A stretch of DNA of 64,000 bases from Cyclospora cayetanensis (GCF_002999335.1 NW_020312590.1:186001-250000), one strand, 5' to 3'. Shown: positions 1-12,208, counted from the first letter of the stretch. The notes: generated by a model not told the origin, from the letters alone. Made by a program: numbers and translations.

Positions 1-2231
1 TTACCGGCGACAGCCCTTGAATGGCAACGGGTGCCTCTTCACACTGAGGCTTGCAGTATAAGAATGTTATGAACTCGCAGAAAAACGGGAACACTTCTCA
101 TTGCATCCATAATGAAAGCTTCCGCATGGCAAGCGAGGAATTTCATTGGCTGGAGAACGTGTTGGGCATGAATCAGGCGAATTGGTGCAAGAGCCTGCAG
201 CTCAGGCACATCGGTGTATGAGCATGCAAGTGGGTCGCCTGGAACTAACGAGGTAACAGCTGTCTTCGGCACCTCGTACGCAGCGTCCAAAAGAACTGAG
301 GAGGATTGCGTAAGCTTCCACAAGCCCGATAGACACACGCGAGGGGGCGTTTCTACATCGAGGATTCAGATTGTGGAGCGACCAGTGTTTCGACGGCGGC
401 CTGCTGTGCCGTCGTGATGGGAGTCTTCAGTTGACCTCCATGCTAAATTCCACAGCTCATGCATTGGTTTGGTCTAGTTCGTGGCTTTTGGCGTGTTCAA
501 TAAGCTGACAGAGCGGCAGGCGTATAGATCGAGCCAGTGTGCAAACAGATATGACGCAAGGCGCCTTGTGGGGCCGCAACGCCGAGTAGCGTAAATGGAC
601 GCAACGTCCCTTACTAGCCCTACAGCACGCAGCCACCGTTTTGAAGGGGGGATTGCGCTGAGACGTGACAGCTACAGCTAGTGCATTCATCGGTTACAAG
701 GGCATCGTTGAAGCCACGACCAGCACCCATCTCCCGTCAGTGCTCCGCCGACAACACCCTCTCGTCGTAGTCATATTTTTCCGTTGGCTGACCGACCCCA
801 TTATGTGGCCATCCTGTTTCGACAAAGCATTGGGAAGTCCGCGAATTCATTTGAGTAGGTGTGCCTCAAGAACACCTGCATCCAGCCCGTCGAGTGTTTG
901 CAACCTTGAAAGTCGAAAAAGGGGCACGCGCTGCATCGGGGAGGGAGGCCATGACGGGGAGTCTGCAAATCGGCACACACCTCTGCGAACCCCCGCCGGA
1001 ACACACATCAGTGACTGGATGCTCCTATGCGAATATGCATACATATACATACATATATATCCATCTATTTCGCACGAAACTCAGACCAATGATCCTTCTC
1101 TGGCCAGACAACCCGGAGGCCGAGTCGCCTTTTATAGCATCCAGCATTGTGTGGCCCTCCTTGCCCAATCGACCATTTTGTGAAGTCTGCAAAAAGCGTC
1201 CACAGCTCCTCCAGCGGATGTAGGAGAGGACAAGCCAAAAAGCATGGCGTGCTCGAAAACCGTGGCCATGTTCTCAGCGAGGCCCTTGCCTCTGTGTGTG
1301 GGGTGCTGAGAGAGAAAATGCCAGATGGGCGCTCGTATGCGAAAGCGCGGGGGGGAATGGAGGGATGGGCATTTCTCTGCGGCGTATACGCAGAGGGAAT
1401 GCACTGACTAAAGAAACAGCTGGCTCGCTGCCGTGCCCTCTCTCTAAGGTTCTTCTTCTCTGTCTAACCGTACTCAACATTGTAATTCTTGTACCTCTAA
1501 TGTTACTGTCAGCCGACGAAGCCGATCTGCCCGGCTTGTGAAGAGGAGGCATCATGGGCCACCACAAGCTGCTTTCCTCGCTTGAGAAGTATTTGCGCTT
1601 GTTGGCGATTCGCTGAGAGTGAGGTGTCGCCTTGGTGGCGAGTGCAGCGATAAGGGTATCGCACTGGACTTTCCAGTAGCTTAAAACGTAAAGCAGCAGG
1701 CCTCGAGAGACTCACTATACGGCTTCGCCTTGTTTACACGGACGTGACGAAACTTGCGTTCAAGGGGGGATACAGTGCTCTCCCTGTGTCTTGCGTAGCG
1801 CACGCTACAGCTGTGCAAGTACACTACGAATTGTGGCTCTCTTCTCCGTCTCGAGTGTAGGCCAAGAAGGAACATTGGCGTATATATATATAAATATGTA
1901 TATGCATGTAAAATATATGTATATATATAGATATGCTAAGGCAGGAAACTTGCAGCGCCAACAGGTGCATTAAGGGGGAGGGGGAAGGCCTAAGCCAGCT
2001 CTAACGTAATTTGTCCCTCAATCACAACTAGAACTGTTCATGCTTTTTTACACCTGCTAAGTCTTAGCTGGCTCCCGCTACCAAGGCAGTCTATTTGGCA
2101 GATGCCTTTATTGAGCGCGCAAGAACCTCTATCAACGCACAGCAGAGCGGCACTCGTTTTTGTCCTAATTCGCCTTGCTTTACCTTATGCCTGTCTAGAC
2201 CGCGGAAGTTCGGCTGCGTCCGTTGTCGAGC
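1..2231. other. Intergenic stretch, no supported gene
   Basis: I found no exon chain here that keeps its phase and ends sensibly. Two short TA-rich microsatellite patches are visible, about 1030-1070 and 1880-1935. The rest looks like unique non-coding sequence. Confidence 0.5.
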
Positions 2232-2660
2232 ATGCCTTTTTTGCAGTTTCAGCGAGTTTGGAGCCTTGCCGACTTGGCCCACTTGTCCACCACCAAGCAA
2301 GCACCTCCCAAGCTGGGTGCAGAATCAAGAATTCTGTTCCCCTTGGCAGTGCACGGAGTTGCCATGCGAGACATTGAGCAAACGGAGGATCTGTCCTCGG
2401 GGGTCCACCGACTGTTTATGGTCTGTCGTAAGTCGTGTTGCGGTTGGAAGGCCTCTGCTCTCGGCATGGCTGCATGCATTTAGACCGACAATGGTGAAGC
2501 AACACTGAGTGATTGCTGAGGAGTCGTGATTCTGTGAAAGGCGCTACTGGGGCTTTACAGACGCGCAATCTTCTTCCTCTATACCTTAGCAGGCAGTGCT
2601 GCAGTGTGCACTCTATTGCTGCATGCGAAAGCGGTTAAAAGGCGTGTCCGGCAATGCTAG
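2232..2660 (+). CDS. Small two-exon hypothetical protein (about 87 aa)
   Basis: Exon 1 runs from the ATG at 2232 to 2427, where CTGTC|GTAAGT is a good donor. Exon 2 runs 2593-2660 after an AG acceptor and ends in TAG. The phase (1 then 2) fits exactly. An alternative reading uses the TTTTTTGCAG acceptor at 2246, which would make 2247-2427 an internal exon of a longer gene. The predicted protein starts MPFLQFQRVW, has a mixed middle part (around LGAESRILFPLAVHG) and ends in a strongly basic tail (AKAVKRRVRQC). I do not recognise the family. A short basic protein like this could be a mitochondrial subunit, but that is a guess. Confidence 0.45.
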
Positions 2661-3688
2661 CAGGGCAGAAGAGGCCCCCCCCTTGACGGGCGAGGCAATC
2701 GGTTCGCAGTGCGGAGGACTGTTGCCCACTTTTCAGCTGCAAATTATGCTTCAGGAGGGCAGCTCCTCTACGGACGGCACTCCCTACTGTCTCTTACAAG
2801 GCATTCCACTTCTGCAAGCTCCCAGGAGGCTTGTGGACTTTGGGGATCTCGGCAAGTTCTACTGTCACTCTCGTTTTTATTTGCGTGGTTTCGCGATACA
2901 CACCGTAGCCTCTCCTGTGCCGCTCCGGAGACTCAAAATGCGCCTTAGCGCTGCGTATGGCCCCCTCTGCTTCACTGCCAGTCCGGATCGAGAGGAGACG
3001 CCGCATACGCGTGTCAGGAAAAGCACGAAATGAAATCTTTGCAGCTTCCGTAAGACACACCTTTCTAATTCTACACCTTCCCCTGTGCCTCGGGCTATCA
3101 CAAAGACCCCTCTACGGTCACAGGGAGCCTGCTGCGGCTGCCAGATCCTGAGGACAGCCTGGCTGCAAAAACGTAGTGTATCACTCGCCAAAATTGAAGC
3201 ACTCGCACGTCAGTGCATGCGCAAAAAGCCCAAACCCATCTGCTCAAATGATGGCTACACAACCCCATAAAAAGACGAAGGCGTGAAGAACACCCGCCCC
3301 CCTCACGGTGGCAGCAGCACTGCAAAAATCTGGCCAGACGTATCGTGGGATGTGGTTCGTGCTTGTGCTAATAAGGGGTGTGTGCTAGGCGTGTGGCGTA
3401 AGCGCACGCGCGCAGCAACCCGCTGCATGCCCCTGCTACGGCTGAGTTTGGGACGAAAATTTCTGCGTAGCAAGCGCTGCCGGTTGGCGCTAGCGCCATG
3501 CGGCGCGCAAAAGAACAAAGTCAGTCTCGAGCTCGAGCTCATTGAAGAGCATGTAAAATTCACGCTGCACAGGAAACACAGAAGCGCATGCAAAAAAAAC
3601 CGCCTCACAGAAAGAGGAGAAGGGTCAAAAGCGGGCAGGTTCGATCGCAAGAGGGAAAATGCAGAGACGCGTTTACCGCACCACGCCT
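2661..3688. other. Intergenic stretch
   Basis: This lies between the stop of the small gene at 2660 and the stop of the methyltransferase gene on the other strand at 3689. I see no supported gene. It should hold the 3' ends of both convergent transcripts. Confidence 0.5.
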
Positions 3689-6600
3689 TCACAGATAGTG
3701 ACTGCTGCTCACGTTGCTTTTCCCAGAGAGGCAGTTTTGCAAATAGTCGTCGGGGGGAGAAAGTTCCTCCACTTTTAAACCCGCACGCCGCAAGCTGAGA
3801 GGCACAAGGCACAGCACGAACGCAGACGCTTGGACCGTTTGCGTTGCCGCGGCGACAGCAGCAGCAAAATCAGCAGCAACAACAACAGCAGCAGCAGCAA
3901 AATCACATGCAGCAGCAACAACAGCAAAATCAGCAGCAAAATCAGCAGCAACAGCAGCAAAATTAGCATCAGCAGCAGCAAAATCACAAGCAGCAGCAAC
4001 AACAGCAAAATCAGCAGCAAAATCAGCATTAGCAGCAAAATCAGCAGCAAAATCAGCATCAGCAGCAAAATCGGCGCTGGGGGTAGAAGGGAGAAGCTCG
4101 AGGGGGCGCGACAAGAGCCGCCGAGAACCTCAGGAGATGAAACTAACCCATCAGCAGGTGTAAGGAGAAACACACCTGTCTGCAATGGTGGAAGCACCAT
4201 CTCTGGATAGCCTATGGATGTAGTACAAACGCCCTGTCTTAGGCTTAAGGAGGCTGCTGATGGCAGTGACAAGGAACTGCACCCCTGAAGCCTCGTATAT
4301 CAGATCGCTGCCAACTATGATGTCAAACGTCTTTGTATCCCCCTGTGCAGCATCCCATACACCCCGAAAGACGCAGGAAATACTGCAGAATGACACGCTA
4401 TCCAAGCTGAACGCCGAGGCTCCCGCATTTCCAAGAAACACGACTCTACACGGCCGCACAGGTATAGTCACATACATCTACATATATATATGTACGGAGA
4501 CACGTACAACTATATATCTATGTACAAAGATACGTGCATCTGTGTGTATGTGTGCATAGATATATATATTTATCTTGACATAGATCTATGTACGTAGATA
4601 CATACATCTCTATATATGTGTAAATGTACATGGATACATACATCTACATGTGTATTATATATGTACACAGATACATACATCTCTATATGTGTAAATGTAC
4701 ACAGATACATGCACATGCACATACAAAGGATGCATATCCATGAAGCCCATGAGACGGGGGAGGAGGGGGGCGGGAGTCGCGCGGCTGTTTTTCTCGTTTC
4801 TTTAGAGGGTCGAACAGGAGAAGCAGCAGCTCGCATGACGCATCGCAGAGTTGGCGTACTGTTTCGTCCTTTGGCCAGGTGGACACATCGCACCAGTCGA
4901 GCCGCAAAACGCTGGCAACTGTGGGGACGACTGCCTCTGCTGGCAGCTGCTGATCAATGGGGAGGTTGTTTAAACGACAGTTGTGCCGCAGATTTTCGAG
5001 GGTTTGGGGGAAGACATCCGTGAAAGTGACGCTGGCGGGAGACACTTGCATGGCTGCGCATAGCAACCCCAAAACACCGCAGCCAGCACCTAGCTCGAGA
5101 ACAGCCTTGTCTGCGAATAGAGTCTGCACAGAAAGACATGCGCATCGCCAGCAGCCTCTAGACCCTTCGCGAGCTGTTGCGCCGTTTCCCCTCGCCGCAG
5201 CGAGCAAGCTTGCAGGCGCAGCAGAAGCCGATTGAATCGAGGCAAGAGCCAACAAGCCGGCAAGGCAACAAAGAGCATAGCGACAGGCAGCGTCATGCAA
5301 GGGGGATGCGCGAAACTACGGGGCTGCTGCGGAAAGACAGACAATCCAATCGCTCCACACCAAGAGGAACTGCCGCTGCAGCTCTTCGCTTACGGGATTC
5401 TGCTGTGCAAGATGCGCTAGCCACTGCGCTCCCACCAGAGAAGATGCCCACAAAGCCACGCCTGCGAAAAAAGAAGGTCAAACAGCAGACAGACAACTTG
5501 CGAGGCTGTAGGAAGCTGTTGAGAAGAGGGGTCGCTCAGAAACAGGCAAGGCAAGAACGACGGGCAGTAAGCGTCGAGGGAGACGGCGCTGCCGTGGCTG
5601 CGGATATGGCTCGCTGTCTGGCTTGTTGTGGGGTTGTTATGTCTGCGTGTCTGTCACGGGGGGAGCTGGCTGGAAGAGCAGTTCGGAGGGGGCAGTTGGG
5701 AGTGGAGACATAGGCTGGGAAGGCAAGGATCAGGAAGCAAGGGGTGTTTGCAGCAGGAGCTTTCGCGATGAAGAGAAGAAAATCCTCACAGAGAGTGGTT
5801 CGCAGCAGCAGCTTTTTACCCTCGACGCCACTTCCACTCTCCCACCCGCCAGAAACACCTCACGCAAAACTGCAGCAACACACTCAGGTTTACTACTGAC
5901 CTGTCGTATCGTCTTTCCAGGCATTGTTCACTGTAGAAAAAACCTCGCCCTTCCAATCCAACGCGATTTCGCGGCATCTGATCGAATAATTGCCAAACTG
6001 CAAGACATGCGTTGCACTGCTGGCCACTACAGCGCTCGCTGCTGCACCTACAACACTTCCCTGCTCTTGTTGCTGCTCTTGTTGCTGGAGTTTCTTTTCT
6101 CTTGAAAGGCCATTCGGCGCTTCAGCGGCTGCCATATGCGCCTTCCCTGTCGGCTTCAGAGGATCCTTCTCCAGCTGTGCAGCAGAATGGTGCTCTAAGA
6201 GCAGCTGCAGGATGTCACTGTCGCCGGCAGTAAATGCCTCGGAGAGCGCAGATTTTCCAAAATCGTTCTGTCGCAGCACATCAACGTGAAGTCGGCAGCT
6301 GCAGCTTTCCGCCGGGATAGCTTTCGCCGCTACTTCTGCTGCTTCTGCCTCTGCTTCTGCTGCTTCTGCCTCTGCCTCTGCCTCTGCTGCTGCTGCTTCT
6401 GCTGCTTCTGCTTCGTTGTCTGGCCGCTTGTCTGAGGCTGCTGACCTGTGTAGAGGGCAGCTGCTGCGCTGCTGCGCCTCCTCCCGCAAGAGCAGCTGCA
6501 GAAGCTCCTTTTGCTTGGTAAGAACGAGCCAGTGGAGGGCCGTGTTACCGCTTGTGTTGCCTTCTAGATCGACGCCTACGGGAGCAGCAACGAGAAACAC

Positions 6601-7346
6601 ACAAGAGACTCCTTCAAGGCGTGTCTCTTCTGAGTGAAGGGCTTTGTGTGCAAGGAGGTGGTCTACTCGATGCACGATGCCACACCCTGTCTCGCGCATC
6701 AGCGTTCCTCTAACTCTTGCCCCCCCGCTGGCGCATCCCTCAGCAGCGACTTATCCCCCCACTTTCCTCTCTCCCCGCCTTCTCTGCTCCCGTCGCTCTT
6801 CGTGCTGCCACCCTTCTAAGTGTGTGCCCCCTTTGCTATGGGGTATTCGGAAATCCATCAGCCGCCTCTTTGCCAGATTCTGAGCTGCGTGAGGAGAGGG
6901 CGCCGTCTTAAACTTTGAGAGTCCGCTGTATGCGCAGCTACCTGGGGTCGTGCTGCTCCGCAGCCGCTGCTCGGCTGGTGCGTGCTGTTGGGTGTGTGAA
7001 GCAGCTTTCCTGCTGAAAACGTGGAGGTTCTGCCTTTCTGCAGCTTCAAATCTCCCTCACCTTGGCTTAGAAGGAAGCTCACGAGGTCCACGTGGCCGTT
7101 GGCTGCTGCATAGTGCAGCGCGGTATTACCGCGAGCATCTTTGAAGGCTGGCGTGAGAGGGAGCTGGTGCTCATGCAGCTGCTTCTGCTCGAGCTGCTGC
7201 GCGAGCTTCTTCGCCCTTTCAAGGACCTGGACGTACTCCTCAGTTTGCCCCGAACGAGCTGCATCTTCCCAGTCTTCGATGAGGTTTTCTGCAGCCGCGG
7301 CGAGATCGGCGGCATCTGCCTCTGCAGCAGAGGCTGGAGCCGCCAT
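3689..7346 (-). CDS. Ankyrin-repeat protein methyltransferase (Methyltransf_16 / METTL21-like)
   Basis: Six exons keep phase: 7346-7061, 6575-5901, 5461-5394, 5123-4860, 4342-4176 and 3794-3689, giving about 521 aa. The N-terminus (ATG at 7346) carries ankyrin repeats, seen as GNTALHYAAANGHVDLV and, in exon 2, GNTALHWLVLTKQKELLQLL. An Ala/Glu low-complexity run lies between repeats in exon 2. The C-terminal half is a class I SAM-dependent methyltransferase of the lysine/small-protein type: VALWASSLVGAQWLA, motif I VLELGAGCGVLGLL, post-I VTFTDVFPQTLENL, motif FDIIVGSDLIYE and HRLSRDGAS. The last exon supplies the usual C-terminal AGLKVEEL element. Family members methylate lysines on proteins such as elongation factors and chaperones; the substrate here cannot be told. 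Introns 4 and 5 are filled with microsatellites. Confidence 0.82.
3855..4073. repeat. (AGCAGCAAAATC)n minisatellite
   Basis: Imperfect tandem copies of a 12-base unit fill most of the last intron of the methyltransferase gene. The array stays open in several frames (Ser-Lys-Ile or Ala-Asp-Phe repeats), so it can be mistaken for an exon. The strong acceptor at 3795-3796 and the family C-terminus argue that it is spliced out. Confidence 0.85.
4468..4733. repeat. TA-rich (TACATATATA)n-type microsatellite
   Basis: Degenerate repeats of ATACATCTATATATGTG-like units lie inside intron 4 of the methyltransferase gene (4859-4343). Confidence 0.8.
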
Positions 7347-7906
7347 GGCGTCAACTTGAAGGCTGCAGACAGTCCGCTCAGTGAGCAAATGCCTCAAGGG
7401 GGGGCAGCGAGCGCGTGGGAGCAGGAGGCCCCCCGAAGATGCGAGAGAAAGGGGGTAAGGAATATATTGAAAGTAGGGAACGGATGGGTCAAAGGAGTCT
7501 TTCTGTTCATGAAAGGATGCTGGAAGGCGCGTTTTTTTTTCAGATCGCGATGCAAACCGTCCTTCATGATGGGGACTTCGGCCCCGTCGGCGCCAGCGAG
7601 GGGCTGCAGCCCCTCAAGGAGGCGACTTGCGCATGCGCTTTTTTTCGCTGCAGCAGCGAAAAAAGCACGCAAACGTTAGTTGGGAAGCATTGAAAGGGGC
7701 GTTGGTTCATGGAAAAAGCGCGAACCTGAAGAGTGCAGTCGCTTGCATCTGTCCAGACACCGCAGCGGCTCGTCAGTTAACGCCCTCCTCGTGTCACACA
7801 CAAAGCTGAACCCTTGCCCCCTTCTCCCTCCCCCGCCGTAACGGCGGTGATTTTCAGAAGCGGCAAGCAGAAGGGGTCTCAAGAGAAAGCCTGGCTGCCT
7901 TGGATA

Positions 7907-9112
7907 ATGTTGAAGAGGGAAGCGGGGGAAAGCGGAGGAGGGGCGGCAGAGTCGCCCCTGCAAGATCTCTACAAGATGGTGAATGCCCTTCTTCTTTTTT
8001 CCGCCGTCCCTGTTTTTCTTGTGGCCGTCCCTGTTTTTCTTGGAGCCGCCACTCTCTTTCTTCCTGCCCCTCCTCCGACCTGCTAGCCCTTCTTGCCGCC
8101 TGTCTGCTGTCTCTGCAGGGGGCCGAGCTGCAGCAGCAGCACGAGGTATTGGTGCAGCAGCTGGGCAAGATCGGTCAGTCCATACACCGCAGCGCTGTCG
8201 CCGCGAAGAGCGCAGAAGCCGCTGTTGCCTACGTAAGTGTGACGGGACCCCTATTCCAGCATGCAACCGAGCAGCTGCAGACTTTTTCCATGCTTCCTCG
8301 GCTCCATGTGCTGCCCTGCATGCATGCGGCAGATCAACGAAGCGCGCTCTGACGCTAAGGTCTATCGACAGATTGCTCGGCTGTAAGCGGGAGAACACGC
8401 ACTCCTCTTCCTGCTGCACTGGTTCTCTCTCAAGGGCAGAGGCGGAAAGAAGGCCTTTCTCCTCGTCCACCCAAACGCTGCTTCCCTTGCCACTGCCGCT
8501 GTTAGCGCGTTTCAGCGGCTTCTACTCGCTGCTGTTGCTTGCTGCTGTCGCCTTTTGTGAGTTTTGTGCTCGAGCCGCGGGAGTCGCTCGTGGAAGACCT
8601 CAAGGAGAGGGCTGAGCGCTCAAAATCCGACCAAACGCAGCTAGCCGTAAGTGTTTCCTGCTTAGCGTGCGAGTTTCTTAGGCGCGTTTCTAGGCAGTCA
8701 GACAGCTCTTGCCAACCGACAGTCCAGCTAGCTGCTCCTGCCGAGCGTTCGCGTTCGCGTGGATGCGCCTACGCTTTCCCTTCCTCCTTTCTCCCCCTTC
8801 GCGGTCGCATGTGTCTCTGCCGCCTCCACCCCCGCTGCCTTCCTCCTCTCTGCCTTGCTTAGGCCGTCCGAGAGCAGCTTCTCGCGAAGCTTAGCAGCGT
8901 TCAGGAGCAGAGCAAGGACGTCATGCAGCAGGCAAGCACGGCAGCTAGCTGTAGAGTTGGGTTTGGCGGCCAGGTGCACGCGCTGCTAAGTAGAATGTGT
9001 CTCTCTTCGACTTCATGATGGTGCGACGCCGCCTTCTTCCCGTTTTTTTCGCGTATTTTCGCAGGTCAAAAAAGCGGTGGAAAGCGGCGCATGGCCGGGA
9101 ATTCCCACGTAG
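7907..9112 (+). CDS. PFDN1: Prefoldin subunit 1 (beta-class prefoldin)
   Basis: Proposed exons are 7907-7978, 8119-8232, 8333-8382, 8562-8646, 8863-8931 and 9065-9112, about 145 aa; the human protein is 122 aa. The whole chain is one helical hairpin: a first coiled coil (ELQQQHEVLVQQLGKI), the conserved turn VYRQIARLFVLEPRESLVED that matches the PFDN1 signature (VGRMFILQSKEAI-type), then a second coiled coil (AVREQLLAKLSSVQEQSKDV). Prefoldin is a cytosolic hexamer that passes unfolded actin and tubulin to the CCT chaperonin. The start at 7907 gives a short leader ending in QDLYKM before the first donor; there is an upstream in-frame ATG at 7814. The fifth donor is CAG|GCAAGC, a GC-AG intron. 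If instead CAG|GTGCAC at 8974 is used, the protein gains 14 residues. Confidence 0.85.
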
Positions 9113-9921
9113 AGTCTGCAATGTACGCAAAGGCGCGGGTGGAATGGGGGCGGAGGGGTGTTCGACCGCTGTACGTACACCGCAGCGCCTCGAGGACAAG
9201 TATTGCATTCTTAGGCTTAGCGGGAAACCGCCAGTTGTGTGTGTATGTTGCGTTCCTCTCGACTGTCTCGTTGCCAGCAGCGGCGGAGGGGCGTCGCCAG
9301 AAGGGGTTGCCTCTAGGGCGGCACTCTTCTTGCCATAACTTCCCCTAACTGCTCTCTGTACGTTTCACAAGATTGGGCTCATAGCTTTTGCCTTTCGGGG
9401 GAGGTAGATGCAAGTCCGTATTAGTTCATTCATGCGGAGTGATTCGCAGCCGCACTACGCCCCTCGCCAGCCGTTTTCGCCCCCTCTCCGGCTGCCTCAA
9501 GCTGTGCATTGCAGCTTAGCCTTCGCTCCTCCCCCCGCCCCCGTAACGTCTTCTGCCTCTCACAGTACCTCTCTCTCTCTCGTGCGGTGGCTTTAGAAGC
9601 ACTGCGGGAGTGCCTAGACGCTCTACTCTTCTAAAAGACACACAGGGAACTAAGCCGTCCGTCAGGCGCTTCGATGCAACGCCCCCGGCTCGTGCTGCTG
9701 CTGCGCTATGCCCATCGCACGGACTTCTTGAGCAGCAGCAGCAGCCGAACCACCCCACCCAACCCCACCGCCATTCTCTACCACCGCGCACTTCAGCCAA
9801 AGTGCGCTGGAAGGCACTTTCTAACAGCCTGAATGTTTGGATTGGAGTCGATCGGGGGGTCTCGAATTCTGCAGCACCCGCCAATAGCAGAAACAGCAAA
9901 CGCTCACTTTCATTTCGACGT
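9113..9921. other. Intergenic stretch between convergent genes
   Basis: This separates the prefoldin stop from the stop of the bL35-like gene on the other strand. Open frames on both strands here look like chance frames and have no family features. Confidence 0.5.
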
Positions 9922-11193
9922 TTAGCAGCCTGCAGGGCGTTTTCGGCGGAGTCGCCAAACGTACCGCAGCTTGTGGCCTGGCGTTTGATACTTGAACTTC
10001 TTCAGGTCGTGGCGAGAGACGTAGGTAATGGAGTAGCGCTTCTTGAATTGTTTTGCCGTCTGTGCGAAAAGACAGCAGCCACGTGCCGAAAGCGCGAGCC
10101 GGCGGGTGAAAAATGGCGAAACGAGGAAACAACATTCCCAGTAGTCACCGCTGCAACAAAGGCACCTTTAAAAGACTCATCGTAAGGACGCCAAAGAGGG
10201 CGCGGAAGAAGCCACCCTACCAACAAAAGACCCACCCAGGTGCCACGTAACACTCACACGAAGTGTATGTACACTTGAGCAAACCAGACAGTCCATCGCA
10301 CAGTGCAGAAAATTCTCACCAAGTTGAATTTCACGCCGTTTCGGCCTTTCCGCAGGCGCTCCCATCCAAACCTGATGCATGCAACAGACGCACAAGACGC
10401 GGGGAAAAGAGAAAATAGGCTGAGAGGCGGCTTCGCTGTCAGCCCTGTGGACGGAAACGGGTGCACGGCTTCTAACGAGGGGATTTCGAGAAGTTCAAGT
10501 TGCATACATGCACGCCCAGAAGTGTATTTGCATACATGCTGCGCATAGAGGCAGCAGCACCCAAGCGAACGGCGGTGTACATACATGGAGGCTGCCTCTG
10601 TGCCGTCGTGGACAGGGGTGGAGTAACAAGTTTCGACCAGGGGTGTGGCGAGTAGAGAGCAGTGCACACCACATGCAGTCATTTACGCTCGAGCGGGGAG
10701 ACATGCTTCAGCATAAGCTGCCACCCTTGGGGGCTGAACCTTCTTACCTGGTCAGTCTGAATCGGGTTAAAACCTTGGAGTGGTTCTTTGGCTTGAGACT
10801 TTTCCTCAAAAAATAAGACACGCGCGCTCTAAAGCGAACGCGCATCCAATTGATTCGCGTCCGATATGCGCGCTTACTTTCAAAAATCCAGCTGCAGCTG
10901 CCGCTAAGACTGCTGCTGCAGACAAAGGCAACGGGCAGCTCACTCCCTCGCGAGCTCACAGGCTGACAAGAAGCAGTCGGGAAAAACTTCCCAGAAGGCG
11001 GTGCGATACAGCCAGATCCCCGAGGTGTAGCTGCTCCTGCTGCTGCTGTTGCTGTTGCTCTTGCCGTTGCTGTTGCTGTTGCTCTTGCCGTTGCTGTTGC
11101 AGTGAAGAGAGACGACCCCGTCGCACTCCCCACGGCGAAAGCGCCTGCAATCCGGGGCACAAACAAACAGCAAAGGCGTGAAACAGCAGACAT
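9922..11193 (-). CDS. Mitochondrial large ribosomal subunit protein bL35-like
   Basis: Three exons keep phase: 11193-10748 (donor CAG|GTAAGA), 10371-10320 and 10059-9922, about 211 aa. The C-terminal third resembles the Ribosomal_L35p fold: a LKPKNHSKVLTRFRLT stretch like the KTHKAAAKRFKLT start of bL35, then RFGWERLRKGRNGVKFNLT and AKQFKKRYS, like its basic core HLLTKKSKKRKRRL. It ends in a very basic RYVWRLRRKRPAGC. The long N-terminus (SRLCCLFVPRIAGAFAVG) looks like a mitochondrial targeting sequence and is followed by a (Thr-Ala)n/Arg repeat from a CTGTTGCTGTTGCTCTTGC array at about 11035-11100. Organelle identity is inferred. The match is by eye, so a different small basic mitoribosomal protein is possible. 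Confidence 0.5.
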
Positions 11194-12208
11194 TGCTGTT
11201 GCTCCTGTTGCTGTGGCTGCTCTCCGTCTGCAGACGCTCAAGTTTTGCTCCTTCTGAAGAAGTGCTGTTTCCAATGCGACAGCCACGCACAGAAAAAGCC
11301 GCCGAGTCTGTTTGCCTCACGCATACACTAGCTGCTCGACCTCCATGTGTCACAGTGCAGGCCTAAACAAGTCGCCCTCCGTGAGGTTTCTCGGCAATTT
11401 TTCGCTGGCTCACGCTGCTTCCCCTTCCTTCGGTAGCAGCAACTTCCTCACGAGTTCAACTTTTGTGAAAACAGCCTTTTCTGTGGCGCGAGTCGGTTCC
11501 GCCGGTTTCTACGCCCCCTATGTGCTATCTCTGCTCTTCGGCTGTTGTGTGCACTCCCATTTCTGAGACCTCATGGGCCGCTGTGTGAGCAGTGTCATCT
11601 CAGCCTTCGTGTGAATGCCGCTTCCCCAAGACGCAGGAGAGCTGCTGCTGCTTCGCGCCTTGTGGACTGCAGGCGAGCAGCGAGTGACGGCTGAAATCCA
11701 TCGAAGAAAGCCACCTGCAGCCCAGGGGGCCGCGCGCGAAGCTCCGAGAGTCCAAGCGCATGCAACTCGGCTGTAGGCGCAGCGCAGCTGCGCCTTGGGG
11801 CTGTCTGCTCAAGCGATCTGCCATCTCGGCTGCTGTTTGAAGTCGAGAAACGGTACTCAATGGCCAGCAGACCACATTCAACGCAATTTAGGTGCTCAAT
11901 TGCCTGCCTATTTGCCCCAGGGTTCAGCAGCCATGCCCGGCACCGCGGGATGCGTGGGAATGTAGTGGTCGCTTCTTCAACCGATCGGAGTCGATTCTGA
12001 GCTTTACTGCGTTTATCTTTCTTTTCTTGTTCTTTTCTGGCAATCAGCTGGAAGCCTTGCTTGCTACAGGCCAGTTCGCCTACAGGGACGCGAACTGCCA
12101 TCGGCTCGTTTCTGAACTTTGAAGAGCAGGGCATCTGCCGCCTCTGCCCGGGTCCACTCCTGGGTGTCTGTGGCAGTCTTTTGTTGATTTTCCTCCTATA
12201 ATTGGGAA
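11194..12208. other. Divergent upstream region of bL35-like and U1-C genes
   Basis: About 1 kb lies between the two divergent start codons, so both promoters should be here. Open frames on the minus strand (11595-12215) overlap the U1-C start and show no domain, so I do not call a gene. Confidence 0.5.
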
